Assembly: GCA_944324625.1 (NCBI GenBank)
Contig: CALUWZ010000105.1
Coordinates: forward strand, 1-6,304
Length of the DNA stretch: 6,304 nucleotides
Source of the DNA: an uncultured Mailhella sp.
GTDB taxonomy: Bacteria; Desulfobacterota; Desulfovibrionia; Desulfovibrionales; Desulfovibrionaceae
Direction of reading: 5' to 3'
The position numbers and the translations under genes are program-made. Numbering within the stretch: the first letter of the stretch is position 1; every line of letters starts with the position of its first letter. This document shows positions 5,113-6,304 of the stretch, piece by piece. The notes below the pieces were generated by a model that searched no databases, was not told where the DNA came from, and was given only the letters and a program-made list of their open reading frames with translations.

Positions 5113-6304
5113 ATTCTTCCGTTTTGTTTTGGCCAGACTGTTCTTTTTCTGCCTGCAGTTTTTTTTCTTCTTCGTCACGCAGGGCACGGCGCAGAATTTT
5201 TCCGACCATGCTTTTGGGCAGTTCGTCGCGGATTTCGATAATGCGGGGTACTTTGTAGCTTGCCAGTTTTTCGCGGCAGTAGGCCATAATTTCCGCAGGA
5301 TTGATTTTTTCTCCCGGTTTGGGCACGATATAGGCTTTTAAAATTTCCCCTTTGGAACGGTGCGGAATGCTCAGGGAAACAGCTTCGTGGATTTTGGGAT
5401 ATTCATACAAGACTTCGTCGATTTCGCTTGGGTAAACATTATAGCCGCCCACAATGGCCATATCTTTTTTTCTGTCCACAATGAAGTAATAGCCGTCGTC
5501 GTCGCGGTAGGCAATGTCGCCTGTATACAGCCAGCCGTCCCGTATGCTGTTGGCGGTTTCTTCGGGGTGGTTCCAGTAGCCGAGCATGACTTGGGGACCT
5601 TTGGCAAGAAGTTCTCCGGGTTCGTTGGTGCCCATTTCGGTGACGCCGTCTTCAGGGTCGACAATTTTCAGTTCCGTTCCCGGAATGGCTACGCCGACGG
5701 AACCTGCTTTCTGCAGCCCGTAAACGGGGTTGGCGGCAATAACGGGAGAGGCTTCGGTCAGGCCGAGGCCTTCGGTAATTTTGGCTTTGGTCATTTCCTG
5801 AAAACGTTTCAGGCTTGCCAGCGGGAAGGGGGATGAACCTGAAATGCAGTATTTTATGCAGGTCATATCCACTTCTTTTATTTTTTTCTGCTGCATTAAG
5901 GAAATATAAATGGAAGGGGCTCCGCAGAAGAATGTGGGCCGATATTTATTGATAATTTCCAAGAGGTCCGCAGGAACATAACGGGGAACGGGAATGGTCG
6001 GGGATTTGAAAACCGTGGGCAAAATCAAACAGCCCACCAGTCCGAAAACATGGAAAAACGGCATGACGGCAAGGAATAAATGTTTTTCGCCTTCGGCGCG
6101 CACCACTTCACGGAGCTGGCCGATCTGTATGCTGAGGTTGGCATGGGTGAGCATGGCGCCTTTTGAAAAGCCTGTTGTTCCGCCCGTATACTGCAAAAGC
6201 GCGACGCTGCTGTATGGGTCGGAGCTTGGGGCGATATAGCGTTCCTTGGTGTTAAAAAGACTTTTCCACGGAAGAATAATCTTACCGTTGAAGGGGAGAA
6301 GAAT
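5111..6304 (-). CDS. fadD: Long-chain fatty-acid--CoA ligase, FadD-like (N-terminus beyond the window)
   Basis: This adenylate-forming enzyme activates fatty acids to acyl-CoA through an acyl-AMP intermediate. The frame is open from base 6304, so the visible 397 residues are the C-terminal part of a protein of about 560 residues; the first TTG or Met in frame is not the true start. Fragment positions: phosphate-binding loop YTGGTTGFSKG (39-49), VMPFFHVFG (80-88), GLGLTEASP (179-187), GWLYTGD (257-263) with the ATP-ribose Asp, and DRKKDMAIVGGYNVYP (277-292), the hinge and CoA-domain motif. LPKSMVGKILRR follows, with the catalytic Lys at about 369. The ending LPKSxVGKILRRxLRDE closely resembles E. 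coli FadD. A charged, Lys/Glu-rich tail of about 23 residues closes the protein. It is convergent with the methyltransferase and is followed at once by a hairpin terminator. Chain-length preference cannot be read from the sequence, so related medium-chain ligases remain possible. Confidence 0.92.
   Translation of the reverse strand: MLLPFNGKIILPWKSLFNTKERYIAPSSDPYSSVALLQYTGGTTGFSKGAMLTHANLSIQIGQLREVVRAEGEKHLFLAVMPFFHVFGLVGCLILPTVFKSPTIPVPRYVPADLLEIINKYRPTFFCGAPSIYISLMQQKKIKEVDMTCIKYCISGSSPFPLASLKRFQEMTKAKITEGLGLTEASPVIAANPVYGLQKAGSVGVAIPGTELKIVDPEDGVTEMGTNEPGELLAKGPQVMLGYWNHPEETANSIRDGWLYTGDIAYRDDDGYYFIVDRKKDMAIVGGYNVYPSEIDEVLYEYPKIHEAVSLSIPHRSKGEILKAYIVPKPGEKINPAEIMAYCREKLASYKVPRIIEIRDELPKSMVGKILRRALRDEEEKKLQAEKEQSGQNKTEE

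Noticed and set aside
5360..5836. Plus-strand open frame within the acyl-CoA ligase gene
   Set aside because: It is the antisense shadow of a strongly conserved coding region, with no family similarity of its own.

Overview
The window looks like chromosomal DNA of a Gram-negative, AT-leaning bacterium, most plausibly a low-GC member of the Desulfovibrionaceae or a close relative. The pointers are: an operator of the form GTGTTAC-N13-GTAACAC, which from memory is the NikR operator type described for Desulfovibrio; a DUF2325 gene; a DNA methyltransferase of the kind I associate with delta-proteobacteria and actinobacteria; and two secreted proteins with ordinary Gram-negative signal peptides. 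The lineage is an inference. No RNA genes, IS elements or CRISPR arrays are visible.

Layout, left to right. (1) 18-737, minus: a nikA-like nickel-binding protein gene that stops after 239 codons, less than half the family length. (2) 738-971: a divergent control region. It holds an exact NikR-type palindrome plus extra half-sites on the nikA side, and a TTGACA-N17-TAAAAT promoter with a Fur-box-like sequence inside it on the other side. (3) 972-1373, plus: a cysteine-rich DUF2325 protein. (4) 1443-2093, plus: a secreted YkuD-fold (COG3786-like) protein in which both expected catalytic residues, His and Cys, appear replaced by Glu and Ser. (5) 2218-4107, plus: glmS, complete. (6) 4119-4970, plus: an orphan beta-class DNA methyltransferase 11 bases after glmS, so probably co-transcribed. 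(7) 4969-5112: two strong hairpin terminators between convergent genes. (8) 5111-6304, minus: the C-terminal 397 residues of a long-chain acyl-CoA ligase (FadD-like) that runs off the right edge.

Functionally the left part concerns metal homeostasis: NikR-type control of nickel uptake, with a possible Fur-controlled DUF2325 gene sharing the intergenic region. The middle concerns cell-envelope synthesis: GlmS makes glucosamine-6-phosphate for peptidoglycan and LPS, beside a YkuD-fold protein of the peptidoglycan cross-linking family. The right end is fatty-acid activation. The points most worth a second look are the apparent YkuD pseudoenzyme, the truncated nikA under an intact operator, the arrayed operator half-sites, and the DQPF variant of the methyltransferase catalytic motif. 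I see no obviously new multi-gene system.
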